Below, in pieces: positions 49,140 through 62,620 of a stretch of DNA of 64,000 bases; the first letter of the stretch is position 1, and the number at the start of each line of letters is the position of its first letter. This DNA comes from Rallus limicola (taxonomy: Eukaryota > Chordata > Aves > Gruiformes > Rallidae), in NCBI GenBank assembly GCA_022605955.1, contig JAKCOZ010000001.1, forward strand, positions 18,592,146 to 18,656,145. The letters are read 5' to 3'. The notes under the pieces are model-generated. The model had not been told where the DNA came from. It made no database searches and saw only the letters and a program-made list of their open reading frames with translations. The position numbers and the translations under genes are program-made.

Positions 49140-52100
49140 AAATTTCTATTACCTGATAACTGTAAGAGCCAGCACAGGTTTATGGATTGTGCTATTTAAC
49201 AAATTGTTCTGACTTCAATTTACTTTCTTCTTCAAAATGCATTAGCTACATTGAAGCATGGTCCTTGAGGACTGCAAGTATCTCTAAAGAACTAGGCTCT
49301 TCCATTTGTTGCCCCTAACCACCACCACCACCGCCGGCGAAGCTACAAAACTCAGACTGCCTAGGGCTCCAGTGAGAAAGAATGCAAATTCTTTAAGGCT
49401 TTATGAATTCCAGTGGGCTTCACTAATGCAAAAGGTGTCAAAAGTCTTATCTTCATCTGCTGTATATCTGAGATACTGAAGCTGAAAAACCTGGTGTTTG
49501 CCCAACACATCTGGACTCAACAATGAAACCTTGTATCTTTTTGACAATAAGAAATATACTAAAAGGCAATGTTGCAAAATGCCAGGGTTTCCAAACCAGA
49601 ACACAGCATAAAAGACAACAGGCACGTTCCCAACTGCTGACAAAATATCTAAAACCCTATTTTCTTCCTGCACTTCATTGCTAGCTTGGCAGCCCTTTTA
49701 ACTTCTAGTTAGAGTAGCACAGCCACTTCAGAAAGAGACTAACTTTGATTTATGGGCTAAGCAACAGCTTCCCCACAGGAAGAAAAATAGGCATCTGCAC
49801 TAGCACATAACAGCATCCCAGTTTCAACTAATGCTACCCTTGCAAGCAGAGGGAAGGATCTGTGGCTGGACTAAGAAATTCCTGTACTTTCAGATTATTG
49901 TTCCCAAGTAACCTTAGACAAGAGCAACCATCCTAGCAAGTCCATCTACCGAAAAACCATTCAAAACCTTAGTGTGGGCCATCACTTAAAGCTTTTGTAA
50001 ATCAGTCAAGCCCTCTGTATCTCAGAGAAGTTGTTTTTACCACCCAAATAGTAACTTATATAGGTATGTTCCTTCCTTTAGCAAATTGCTAAGAATTAAC
50101 AGAGAACCCACCCTTGCTTAGGTTTTATTAACGCAAAAGTCCAGTTGTTAGCTAAGGAGCAGAGGATACTCTCAGTTAAGTCTACCCCCTGTATTTTGTG
50201 AGGGTAAATTCCCACCCTCTGAGGATCAGACGCACTTGAGTAACTGGAGAAAATGTTGGATGGACAGGACTGTTCAGAGGTTGCTCTTGCACGTCCAGCC
50301 TCTACGCATGACAGCCAGTTGTAAATCTGGCTCCAAGCTGTAGATCTGTCAGCCTGTCTTGGCTCCTTTGAACTGTGGCTCACCAGTTATACTGCTGGAC
50401 CACCTTCCTTCACACCCAGTCAGAAGATAAAGAGCATTGCTCCTAACTGAGTAGGGTCATGCCTACTTGCCAGAAGAACTTTGCAGCTTCTGCAAAGCAT
50501 CAGAAATTTACAGTATTTCTGCTGCAAATTCAGTCTGTGTTATGTTAATAAAATTAACTCTTTACTTCTCGGGACTCCTACTGCTTGAGCAGAATGAAGC
50601 AAAAAAAAGTGCCATGACTGCTCCCCTAAACTCCTTCCGTCTCCTTGAAGCTCTGTTACAGTCCTGCTACTACTGATGGGAAACTTTATCCCACACAAGT
50701 GGTCACCAGAATAGCTGCATATTTTTAAACCACAAGTCCTTTGAAGTGCTGCCTATGAAAATACTCTAAGATGAATGTTTCTCAGTACTTTGGGGTTTCA
50801 CAGGTCAGGTCACTTTGTGGGACTGAAGCAGTTGGCAAGGTCTCATGAATGATTTGTAATTATTTATGAAAAGTTAAATTAGATGAGGATATAAATCTTG
50901 ATAAGCACAGCAGCATTACCATGATTTGAAGAGAAAACATGAGCTGCTTCTCAACATTTGACATGATTTTTAAAATGAGGGAGAAAAAGAGAAACCTAGA
51001 TATTTAGTTGATATTCTAAAGAAAAAAAAAGTTCAGAAAATAACAACCCACTGTGTTTGAGGATTCAAGAAATACATTTAACAATGTATCACAAATGGTT
51101 AATGTATGTATTCCTTTCCCCTTGCTTTTTATTTTGTCTTTATGTAAACTAGCTTAGCACTTAGGGAACCAGATGGCTCGGATTTGCCACAGGGCTTGCT
51201 TGTATAGTGCAAGCAGCCAACGGTTTGTATTTCACTGGCATCTCTAGCTAGTACAAACTGTCAGCATGTGCATCTATACACACAAATGCAGACAAATTCA
51301 CATTTTTTTTTCCCAAATGTCACTGGATGAGGCCTTATAAAGACAAACAAATCAGAATGGGCTTAGGAGAAAAAGACTCTAGACAGTTGAATGTCTCCAA
51401 ACGCACACATACCTAACTTTCTAACTTCATCCCTTGTAATTGCCAAGTAATTTCACCTAGGCACACACGTTGTAGCTCATTTTCCCAACTGAAAAGCCAC
51501 GGTATCAACTGTCTTCGCTTCAGTCAAGGCCGTGTCCTTCCTTCATCGGGGCCAGCCACTAGATGGTGACACTGTCACAAATCTGCCCTGACCTAACTGA
51601 TGACACAACGGTACATGCACGTGCTGATGCCATGGAATCCCAGCCATATGCCCAGCTACACCATGAGAACCAGATGCTTTCGTGCGAGTGGGCTGGTTGA
51701 CATCCATAAGCAGCATTTTAAGTGGACACACCCTTTAGAGACCAGGATTTGGTCCAAACCAATTTCCCTTGTGACCAATTATCAAGATCAGCTCAGGAGA
51801 GTAACAAGTACTACACTTCTCATTATTATTTCAAGGATTTATTTTATTGGTGTGCAGTATGAGTATTTTCAAGTGAGAAGTTTGGCTGAGATGCATGCTC
51901 ATTGTGTTTAAGAAAGTGAAGGATGTGGAGAATTTGTGTTGTTTACTAATGGAAACATGGGATGCGTTCTTCTCTCAGTCCATTCTTTAACATCCAAATA
52001 GTGGCACAATAAAATATATGCAGGGCAGCAACGTGAAGAGAAGGCTGAAGAACAGCTCCTTCTATGCTGAGGCCACTGACTACACCAAGAAACTGACCCC

Positions 52101-55100
52101 CAACAGAATGGTGCGCTTGGAAACGCTGCCTTAACACCAGACACAGGACACACCATGGAGGACGGCTGCCATTTTGTTCAACGACTACACAAGGCCTCAC
52201 TTCCAAGAGCCATTTACTGGGAATGTTTTACCAACTTTACTAGCAGCTCTCTCATCCAGCCTGTCTCATAAAAACTCCTCAACTGTGCTGGTACACGCTG
52301 GAGGGCTCACATCACAAAAGGCTAAGACAGCTGGTATGTTTAGGACTCCTGAGCATACCTAGCATGCTATTGAGAATTACTTTATTATGGCATTTATGGG
52401 GCTGTCTCCAACCTGGTCAAGGCAGGATGCTTTTCTAGCATTAGTGCTAAAAGAGCACAGAATTGCTCTGTCCATCTAGCTCGCTCTCTCTCATGAGCTG
52501 CCTTTTCCCACTCCCCTGGCTGGTCTGTTAGCAATTATTACAAACACTCTTTACTCTCTAAAAACAGAGGACCATAACTACACATAAATTGTGTCCTTTG
52601 GGCTGGAAGTTTGGCCCAGCTATATGCAGCCTCTTGGGAGGCTCTGTTTACTTGCTGTATGGCTGTAGGCTTGTAGGAACAGCAAGTGGGTGAGGCCTCC
52701 TTTCTTTGATCCAGAAAGCAGCCTCTCACCCTTTCCTCCACTTCCACAGCAACACAGAATGGAGAGGGAAAAGCTGATGACATCAGGGGGTTCATGAAGA
52801 GGGGAAAAAAGCACATCTAAAGCTCCATTCTGTTTGATGGTCCACCCATACTGAAAGTCACCTTCTCCTACATAACCCAGATTTCTTTTACAAATTATAA
52901 TATTGAATTTCAAGGCTTCTTGCAAAGCACAAGGAGGCTGAAAAAATACAGTAGAGGAGCTTCCTCTTGCCTTTCTCCATTTTGACCTCCAGCCAAAGCC
53001 ACAAGAGCAAAGCAAACTTCTTTTGCTCTATCCTAGAAGAAGCCAAACTCAGCTGTGCCGCTACAGGGCATCACCAGAGAACATCATCAAGAAAGCACAA
53101 AAAGGTAGTGAAGTAAGAGGTTCACTGCTGGCTGCTTTCCTCTCATCGCCATCACCAACAAACTAGCTCACATAACTGGCAGTCCAAATTTTGATCTCTT
53201 GCCTTTTCAAAACACTTTGAGGAACGCTGACTGAGAAGGAACACCACCTCTCGACACCAAACACTCCTACCAGAAAGTTGCCACAAAAAATACCACACTG
53301 GAAAGGACCTGTGCTTACTTCAGCAAGTGCATTGGAACATTCTGACAAACAGTAAAAGTCTAAATAAAAACAGGAAGGCAAGACACACAGATATCTTTCT
53401 TTCCTATTTTCTAACCAGAACTATGACATTTAGTTTTAGCCTTTGTTTTGAAGTTCAAAAATAACTTTCCCTGTCTTTGGCATAGCTGTTTGAAGGCCAC
53501 CCAAAAAAGTGGAAGGCAATTAAATGGCTTCATCTAGGCCCAAGCTCTGTCTAAAACAACTGATCACAATTGAACATGGTAAATATTAACTAGGTTTCCC
53601 ACCACTGCAGATTTCCTTGCCACTGAGAGTCTGTTTGCACAACATAATGTACTGCTTTATTTGCAACACTGCAAAATAAGGAGCGATACTGCTCTTTCAT
53701 AAAAGACTATGATTGCATCAGACTGACATCCCTTCAAGAAGTATAAACTGCTCTAGAAGGTCTTGGGAGAAAGTTAATCCTCCCAACAAGACCACAAATT
53801 AAAGACACAAAGTTGCATAAAATGAGGACAACTTGGTTTGTGCTTGGCATTTTACCTGTAGCATGTTAACTGGATACTTTTTGCTGAAGGCAGCAGTTAA
53901 GCAAACCTTTTCCTCCTTCTCCATATGCTGCGTATGACTCCATGGAAATCCAAACTCCCTTTGGAATAGATGATAGTCAGAGAAAGGAGAGGACTCTCTT
54001 CGATAAGAAACTGCAAATTCTCTTCTAGAAATTTCATTCAGGTTCCAATTTGGTTGAAGACTCTTCAACTGCCCAGCACTGCCCCTTCACCTAACTCCTC
54101 ATGTTAGCTCCCTTGCTTTCCCATCATAGTCTGTGGTTATTCTTTTTCAAGGATGGAGGAAAGACTGAAAGTAGGAGGAAGAAAGGAAAGATCTAAAATG
54201 CATTTATTCCATTTTCAAGTAGAATTCTTTAGATTCATATGTAGATAGTATGTTTTGCATCTAGAGAAACTAGCTTCAGTAGATACCTTGTGATAAACAC
54301 AGAGAAGCTAAAGGAAGAAAGAAAAAATGCCTGCTGTTACTAGCTGATACACCTAATAATCTCAGTGAAGACAGGTAGGCCCAAGGGATTAGTTAGAGCA
54401 GGCAGGACTGAGTTGAGTCATAGTAGTTAGTCTCACAGCTTGTACCAACAAAATATTCTAGGTTTGCTACAGATGTAAACAGAGACACTGCAGACTATAT
54501 AGTGAGCATAACTACAGCTTTGAGAAACCTCTGGTAAAATAGAAAGAGAAGCCAGTGTCATTCCTTCCAACTAGCTATTTCTCTGTCTCCTTTCTGACAA
54601 GCTTTTTCTTAACTTTCCACCTAAATATTTTTTGGCTGTTACTGCAAGTTGAATTCAGGCTGAAGGCAAAAGGCAGTAGGGAAATAAAGGAAGGAAAAGT
54701 GATGCATGTGGAGGGAGGGGAAGGGAGTGCCTCCTCAGAGCACAGTAGAGGGGCACCTTGCACCTCTCTCCAAGGGAAGCTTTCAGCAGAGAGCATTTTG
54801 CCTCTTCTGTGCCACTGACAACTGCCAAAGAGAGAACTGCTTTCAGCCAAGGTTAGCAGTGTTGGTAAGATGGTTGTCAAAACCAATACACAAAAGCACT
54901 TCCAAAGCCAGCTTACAACAGTGGATAAAAATAACAAGCATATGACTCAAAGCTGGCCAGGCAATGCTCCATGCAAAACACCTTTTCCATTTTCTTTTGG
55001 TCTGCATTAAGATTCATGCAGTAAGACTTAGCTCAGTCCTCACTTCCAGATCAAGTACTTCTAGACACAGTACATGCAGGACAAGGGGAAGCCAGGCTGA

Positions 55101-56488
55101 GCAGACAAGGCTCTGGTTTCTCATAGCTCCTTGGAATTGTTCACAGGAGCCACAGGTCTAAGCGTTCCACTCAGAGAATATGGCAGAGCTGAAGTGAGAC
55201 CAATTAGGGGCAAATGGAAACCATATGCGATTTTAATGAAACAAGGAGCTGGTGCACATGGCTTACTGCTGCAGGAGCATTTACTGCCTGAAAGGAATGT
55301 GCATCTGGCATTGATCGTTTCCCAACCCACCAAGTGAGCAGTAACATGGAAAGCAAACTCGAACATATGATGAGAGATGAATTGCCTAAAGAAGTACAGT
55401 TAGGGGAACAGCCTCTTCAAGGAGAAAAGGTGTCCTTTGCCCATGATTTAGTGATATGGCTGCAAGTGAGGCTGATCTTCCATTTCCACAGACCACAATA
55501 ATAAACTTCAAAAAGTGCTAGAGTGATTAAAAGGGACTGAATGGTATTTCAAAGGGCCTACCACAATCGCAGAAATCCCTTTCTGGTTTACACAGGGCAG
55601 ACTTTTACTCCCTTGATGTCATGGGCACTGCTTAAAGAATAAAGTCCTATTAGTCCTGAGCAAGGGATCTTATACAGTCCTCAAATGTGAGGTCTGTTGC
55701 TTCAAGTATTCGAATGATGTTGCTTTTACTTGTACATCAAAATGGGTACACAGTGAGGAGATCTAAGGCTGAAGAGGCTGTAGACACATCCTTTTGTTCC
55801 ATTTTTTTCTTTTTGACTGCAAATTTCCCAGGAAGTTTCGGTTCTGCTGAGAAAGAAAAGCCTTAGCCTGCAAAGCTGTAGATAAGTTGCTCTTTTGGGA
55901 TATGGTCATTTCTTCTGCAAGTTGTGTTGCAGCTTGATATCTGGTTCTCAGAACAAAATCACTATCTTCACCAAGCAGCCAAGAGCCTGTTCCTATACAT
56001 CACAAGAGGATCAGAGCATCTTTTCCTGCTTCCAGCACTCAACCATATGGTGAACGTCCAGAGCTGAAGCTGGTATATGCTGCTTCTCATTTCATTTAAT
56101 AGTGAGACATCTGTAAAGCCAGATACATAGAACTGGCATGTCTTTGCTCCATAGCGCTAGATTTCCTCTGTGCAGTATCTGGAGTTAACAAGCATAATAA
56201 ATTAATCACTGCATTTTTCAAGAATGCAACAGAAAATTCTTGAGCCAAATCTGCTTATTTACTAGCCTTCCATAACCCACTGTGCAATCCATGAACATAC
56301 TGGGAGCCCACATCCAAATGGTCCAACAGGAGGAGGAGGAGAAAATAGGGTTCTGCTAAAAACAACATCTGAAACCAGTTTTCTTCTGAACATTAGAAAC
56401 AGGGCAGCTCGGACAGCCCATGTAAACCTTTCAAAATAAGGAGTATCAAACGCCACAGACCTAGACACTCCCTGCTTCAGCAACTTAC

Positions 56489-56604
56489 TTCAGAGGACTT
56501 TCCTTGCTTCAGCACCTCGCCCAGCTGGGCTGGGCGCCAGCATTCTTGGAGGAGGCCGCACTCTTGTTGATCACATGGTTTACACTCAATTTTGCACGTA
56601 GGAG
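56489..56604 (-). other. possible cryptic exon in TIMP3 intron 1
   Basis: A 116-bp GC-richer segment on the TIMP3 strand bounded by a plausible acceptor (gttcttactcactag) and a perfect donor (gaa|gtaagt). One frame is open for all 38 codons and is cysteine-rich: PTCKIECKPCDQQECGLLQE, then CWRPAQLGEVLKQGKSSE. I do not recognise the peptide. It enters after two leftover bases and leaves in phase 0. An open run of this length is not rare by chance, and composition plus splice sites is the only support. It could be an unannotated exon, a piece of an old repeat, or nothing. Confidence 0.25.
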
Positions 56605-59600
56605 CTAGTGAGTAAGAACTCTTTGGGAACATGTATAGATTTCAAGGGTACTGGGTGGGCCTGCAAATTCTTTCCTGCATTAGAAAACTTGCATTAAACT
56701 GATAGGCTAGGCAGCTGTCCCACGCCAATGAGGTATACATATTTAACCAGGTCAGGCCTACATGTGCTGCTCTGCTGTTACTATTCACACTGTTACTATC
56801 ATAACTGTGTTCCAGAACATCATCCTTCCTATTGGACATTTAAAGGGCTATCTGAAGAATTCAGTGTTGATTTATTGTGAGAGTAAGGTAAAAACAAAAG
56901 GAGACTGATATGAGACATCTCATAAAAGAGTACTGAGAAGACCTTGAAGTCTAAGAACATCTATAAGCAACAAATCTTTACGTGAGTAACAAATACTGCA
57001 CACTGCACATCCTCTTGCTCTGAAGACATAGGATTTTCCTTGTGCAATAACACAGAACACTGACAGCAGACACTGCCCATTTACCTTTGTTCTTCAATTT
57101 TCTTAGAAATTCCCTGACTGTCCTACTGAAAAATTGGCCACAGTTGTTCCATATAAACTGCAGTGGAGACAGAAACAATATAACCATCTCATTTTTTTAT
57201 TACCCAAGCCTCCTTCATACAAAATTCCATGTTCACAAACAGCCCAATAGCCCATAATCAGAACAGATTTCCAGAAGTTGTGTGTCATTACATGGATGCA
57301 TCCCAGTGCTCCCAATGAAATATTAATGACATATGACTCTTAACCAGAGTTTTGTAAGCACAAAATAACCACTTGGAACAGTTAACAGCACCTGTCTACC
57401 ACCAATTGTTTGGGTTGGGTTTTTTTGCATAACAGGTATTTATACAAATTTGAGATTAACTTGTACTGCTTTATGTCTAGTCAGTAATTAGTGGGTTTTA
57501 TATGGAAATTCTCAAGTCTGACCATATGAATCTGATGGAGATTTACTTAAAATGAACCTACCAGGCAGGTCATCTGTGCTACTGGAGTTTGAGAGGTTCA
57601 TAAAGTATTCTTAGAAAAAGCTTTCATAAAATTCCAATTTGGGGGAAGTAAGCCTGCATTCTGGTATCACTTCTTAGGTGTCCTTGTAACTTTCAAGAAA
57701 AAAAAAAAAGCAAGAGGTCACAAGATACAGCTGAATAGTCATTTCACAGACACCTTGGCACAGCAATTGCTATTTCTGAATGCTTTAAGGACCATTAACT
57801 GTTTGGGAGTCAGAAGTTCTCTGGACACTGTACTGCTGAATGTTTACAGATAAGGGTAATAATTTCCAGGGTATGCACAGAGCCTGACTGCTTCCTGCTT
57901 GTCCAGGTCTCCTGAGACATTGCTGTAACAGGACTATTTTGGCAAAGTAATGACCCAACCTCCCAAGAGCCAGCTTTTCAGGGGTCCGGTTAGGCTTGCA
58001 CCTGGAACACAGGTGTAAGCGAGTTTAAATATTGACAGGGAGGGAACTAACAAAAACACAAGGGGAAATACCTTGTCTCAGTCCACTAGCAGCATCACAG
58101 CTACAACTGTTTGTTAATTAACGCAGCAAACCCAAGGAGAAGTGCCCATTGCCAAGGACTGGAGCAATCAAAGGGTTTGTAGAGATTTTAAAGGGAATTC
58201 TCAGCATTCACAAAGAACTAACTATTAACCCCAGAGGACTAATGAACTGGAGTCTCCCAGCTTGAGAGGTGGCATGCAACCTGAAAAAAATCAGCACTTG
58301 GAGAAGGCTCTTACTGTTAAACCATCCGGGATAGGATTGGTAGAATCACTTCTGGAAATGCTTTTTTGCTGTGAGGTAACAAGGTTTTACTTAACTCACA
58401 GATTTCTAAGGAAAGCATCAACTTCAGCAAGATTGGTTTTTATTTTTATTCTCAGAAGAACTGAGACCTATTTTCATCCTGAATCAGTATTTCTCCTCAA
58501 CTGGTCTAAGGTTTTGATGTGCAATTGACACCTTAATTCAAAATGGACTGTTTGAATTAGCCCTTCAGACATAAGATTCAGATACACCAGAATGACTTTT
58601 CCCAGAAAATTCCATGCTGTAGACTGATTTTTTCATTTTCCCCTCACTTTTCAAGTGGAGTAATTTTCTGCCATTTCAAAATTCTCTGTGGAACAGAAAT
58701 TCAGCAAGTTTCTAGACTCCTCTTTCACTGTATAAATCAGAGATGCCATCAACAAACTCTAAGGACAGGACCAAGAGTAAATTCCATTTTCCCCCTCCTT
58801 TCAGCAAGTAAATTCATACCAATGAGAGCTGTAGGTGCCAAGAACTGGCGTAATTTCAAAAAGCAAGTCATTATCCCCTATGATCTCAAAGGGTATCTAA
58901 ACTAAAGTAAGCATTCAGCGTCAGAGATCAGTCCTTTGATTCACTGTGCCAATGAAAGCCTGTCAACACTGCAGATTGCAAATGGACATAGACATACTAG
59001 AGCTATCTTTAAGAAATGACTTAGGATAGTACAAACACCCTCATTTAACCTGTTCCTCAAGTAAAACATTGGCCTGCTGAGTGCTTGTACTTTGAGACTG
59101 CAAGCAAGTCAGCAAGTCAGCTCTGTGACAAATGCCTTCCTACTTACTTTTCCCTTTCGAGCCGCTTCCAACATTTTGAAGCGGTACTGTTTGATTGCTG
59201 GCTGCTTCCTGAAGCTGCTTCCTTCAACTGCCTGTTGAACCCAGTGGGAATCATCCCACGGATTTTAACTGGAGCAGGATCAGGTCCTAAATAAGTAGGG
59301 GTGGAATCCCTAGACTTACGGACTGAACAGCTGCCTCTACAAAAGAAAAGGGGAAAAGTTATTCCTGCAGCTGTTTTCCCCTAAGTGCCTTTGCTCCAAA
59401 CTGTAACAGGACTGGAGGGAGAGGGAGAAGGTGGAATTTTAATAACCTATTAAAAAGGAGTATGGGCCATTGCGCAGCAGCTCTTTCAGTTCTACTCAAG
59501 CAGGGTCACTGCAGCCAGGCTCAGACAGCCCTAAGGGCACGGGAAAAGTCCTCTTCTTGTTTTCACATCTCATTCACAGAATGGATAACGAGGGGGAGGG

Positions 59601-62564
59601 AGGAATCAGGTTTTGGGTTAATTAGCAGCATGAACAGACAGCTGCATTGTCATTAAAAGTTCAATAAGTCATCAGGGTCATCACTGAACTGCAAGATGTA
59701 CACACACGCACACGAGGCACACGTCTAAGCCTGGATTTTTAGCAGCCTTGCTCCGCTCTGATTTTCCACTACCCAGAGGGAAACACTTTGAGTCAAGAAC
59801 ACTGAACTGTTGTAGCTCTGCAGAGAAGACAGAAGTACAAAGGCACTCCCTCTGAATAGCAGTTGTTCATCCCCTTAGAACTGCTTCATTTCACACTTAA
59901 TACACCAACTAAGAATAGTTACACAGTGTTTTACTCCTGAGAAAGATCAGGGGTGTGGCTTACCAATGTATCATGTCAGTTTCTAATATTCTGTGGGAAA
60001 CCAGGCTATTGGTGCAGTTTCCTTTCACAGGCAAGGAAGCCGAGGAAGTGCAAATGCCTATTATCAAATCCAGAAAACAGCATGTATGAATAATAGTGGA
60101 AAAGATAAAACCTCTAAAATTACACAGACTGCTATTAATAAGGTTTGGAGCAGCGCTAGCCTGAGAGAGTCACAAGTTGGCTTAAAAAGATAAACAACAA
60201 GTCATCCAACTATGCAAAACAGCCATAGATTACATTCCCACTGCCAGTCTGCTGTAACATTTTCTGGTAAGGTTTTTTTAGTGAAAATGCACCAAGACAA
60301 GGAAGGATTCCTCTGCCACCTTCCAACAGAGTACAACCTTGAATAGTTGAAGCATTACTGCTTCTCCAGAAAGCAGGCTGGCATTACCTGGTCCTATCAG
60401 CTGTAGCTTTGCTGCCAATGCATTCTACAACCACTCCGAAACCTGGCAGATCATTACAATGCAATCTCACCAAAACATAGTTTTCTTTTTCTGGGTGAGA
60501 GGAGCACAGAAGCTGCTTACTCTTGCTATTAAATTGGCCAGCAAACATGTAGCTAGCTCATGAGTGTTTAGATCCATTCAGTGCTTGACCTTTTCCAAGG
60601 GAAATTACTTGGGAATTCAGAAGCAAGTTTGGGTTTGGTTTTTTTTATTACTTAAACCATTATAGCTTTGTTGATTCCACTGTATGCTGGTTGTCCACAG
60701 TACTGAATTTCAGTATGTTAATGGCAATACAGCTATTACAGCAACTCTAGCTGAGATTTCTCGTGAGGAAAAGATAAAGAGATACAGTCCAAAATTCATC
60801 TGGAAAACAACATGCATTAGCATTTTGGTTCTAATTGCCCAAGGTAAGATGGCTGTTGTGAACTTTGATGGATTTCATCAGAGAAGTCCAGGTGGGCAAA
60901 GCAACTCCTCTTAGAAAACTCTGAATTCCTTCCCTCTCCAGATATTTTTTGGAACAAAACCTACCTTTTCCATATTTTTCAATGGTGTAGCCTGGTGGTG
61001 TTGCCTCAAAGCACCACCACAATAAATATTTCAGTAACAACTTTGGTTGACTTTTCCTTGCTGGTCCACATATACATTGAAGATTATATGCTGGAAGGAA
61101 CCCTGCCATGTGCTGACCTTCTGATAGCTTGATGAACAAACATAGAGCCTGCACAAAAAAGTGAACACCCAGGTGTGCCAAGACAATTATCACCCTGACA
61201 TCCTCTTCTGTTCACTCTCCTGTCCTTCTGTCAGACAGGCAGCCTAGTCAGGATGTGTGTAGGGAACGTTACCAAATTCAGAAGAGGGGAGCTTTCAACA
61301 GCCAGAGTTTATGTAAATGGCCCAAGCTGCCATACTGCATAAGAGACAAACAGGAAAACAGTTTCTGAGACAGCAGGGAAAGAGAGACCCATTGCTTTCC
61401 TTTACCCTATCTCTTCCAACAGCCATTAGTACTGGAGGAAATCACTATGAGAGCAAGACGTTCAGAAGCTAACATGAGATCTTGCACTGACAGGAAGGAA
61501 CCTATTGGCTTGAAAACTTTCCGGCACTAGTGAAAGCTTTGTTTTCCATCCAGCCAAATACACAGGTGCTGTCTGCTTCTTTCAGTCTACATTGGTTTCT
61601 TCAACCAATTTAAATATGACAGTAAGGACCCAGTTCCCACTTTGCTTGTTGTTTTTTCAAAAGTGTCAGTCTGTTGGAAAGGATGAGTCTCCTTGGGATC
61701 AAGCTGGCAGTGCTATTCCAGCAGGCTCCTGCTAAATCACACAACACAGAGGAATGTGGGGCTCTGTAACACAAGGATTTATTAGCCCTAGCTTAATAGG
61801 TCCATAATTATTTGACATCAGAAGAATCCTCAGAATAAAAATATGAGTCAACACATTATTCCATCCTGCTGGCCTCCCAGTCAAGCAGAAAAAAAGAGCA
61901 AACCAGAATACACTGGGAAACTTAAGAGATAGCTGCAATTTAGAATGCATGTGGGAGGGAGATTAGACATTCATACTGATAACAAAAATAGACTCCAGAG
62001 TTAAAATAACCAATGCTTTTAAAGAGTTTCAGAAGGAACTTAAAACTGCAGGGTTTGAATCAATCTCTAATTACAAGGAATTAAGATGACAGCCACAGAA
62101 GGAGGCTATTGGAAAGTCAGACTATCCTACATTAGGCTTCTGGGAGGTACTCCAGCCTAGCTGGATGATGCATATGACTCACTACCACAGGTTCTGCTGC
62201 AGGGTGCTTGTTCCAAAGTAAAGGTGTTAAAGGCAACATACTGATAAGGGTCATGGGCTATTTGCAACCAGGTCTAGTTGAGCTTCTCTCTGAATAGGTA
62301 ATATTCCATTAAAAACTTCCTGTAATAATCTGGGGTCCCTTGAAGTGCCACATAGGAGTTCAGTCTGATATTGCAGAATCCTCTAATTTTGTGCTTCTCT
62401 GAAAAGCTGCAAACTGTTACAATGGGGGGAAAGCAGGACAGCTGCTCGATTCTATTGAAAATATACTGCCTGTAGAAAAGAGGGAAGCAGACTTACTGAA
62501 GTGTCTTTCATTCTGATCTTGATCCTCTAAGGAAATAACCAACTAAATCCTTAATCCCCCAACC

Positions 62565-62620
62565 TTTTTTTTTTTTTTTTTTTGGTGGGGGGTGGGGAGG
62601 GGGTGGGTGGAGGGAAGGGA
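62565..62620 (+). repeat. T19 run followed by G-rich block
   Basis: Nineteen T are followed by about 37 bases of almost pure G with single T/A interruptions, containing at least five runs of three or more G on the plus strand. The plus strand therefore has a G-quadruplex-type pattern, so it would appear in SYN3 pre-mRNA, while the TIMP3 pre-mRNA would carry the C-rich complement. Confidence 0.75.
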
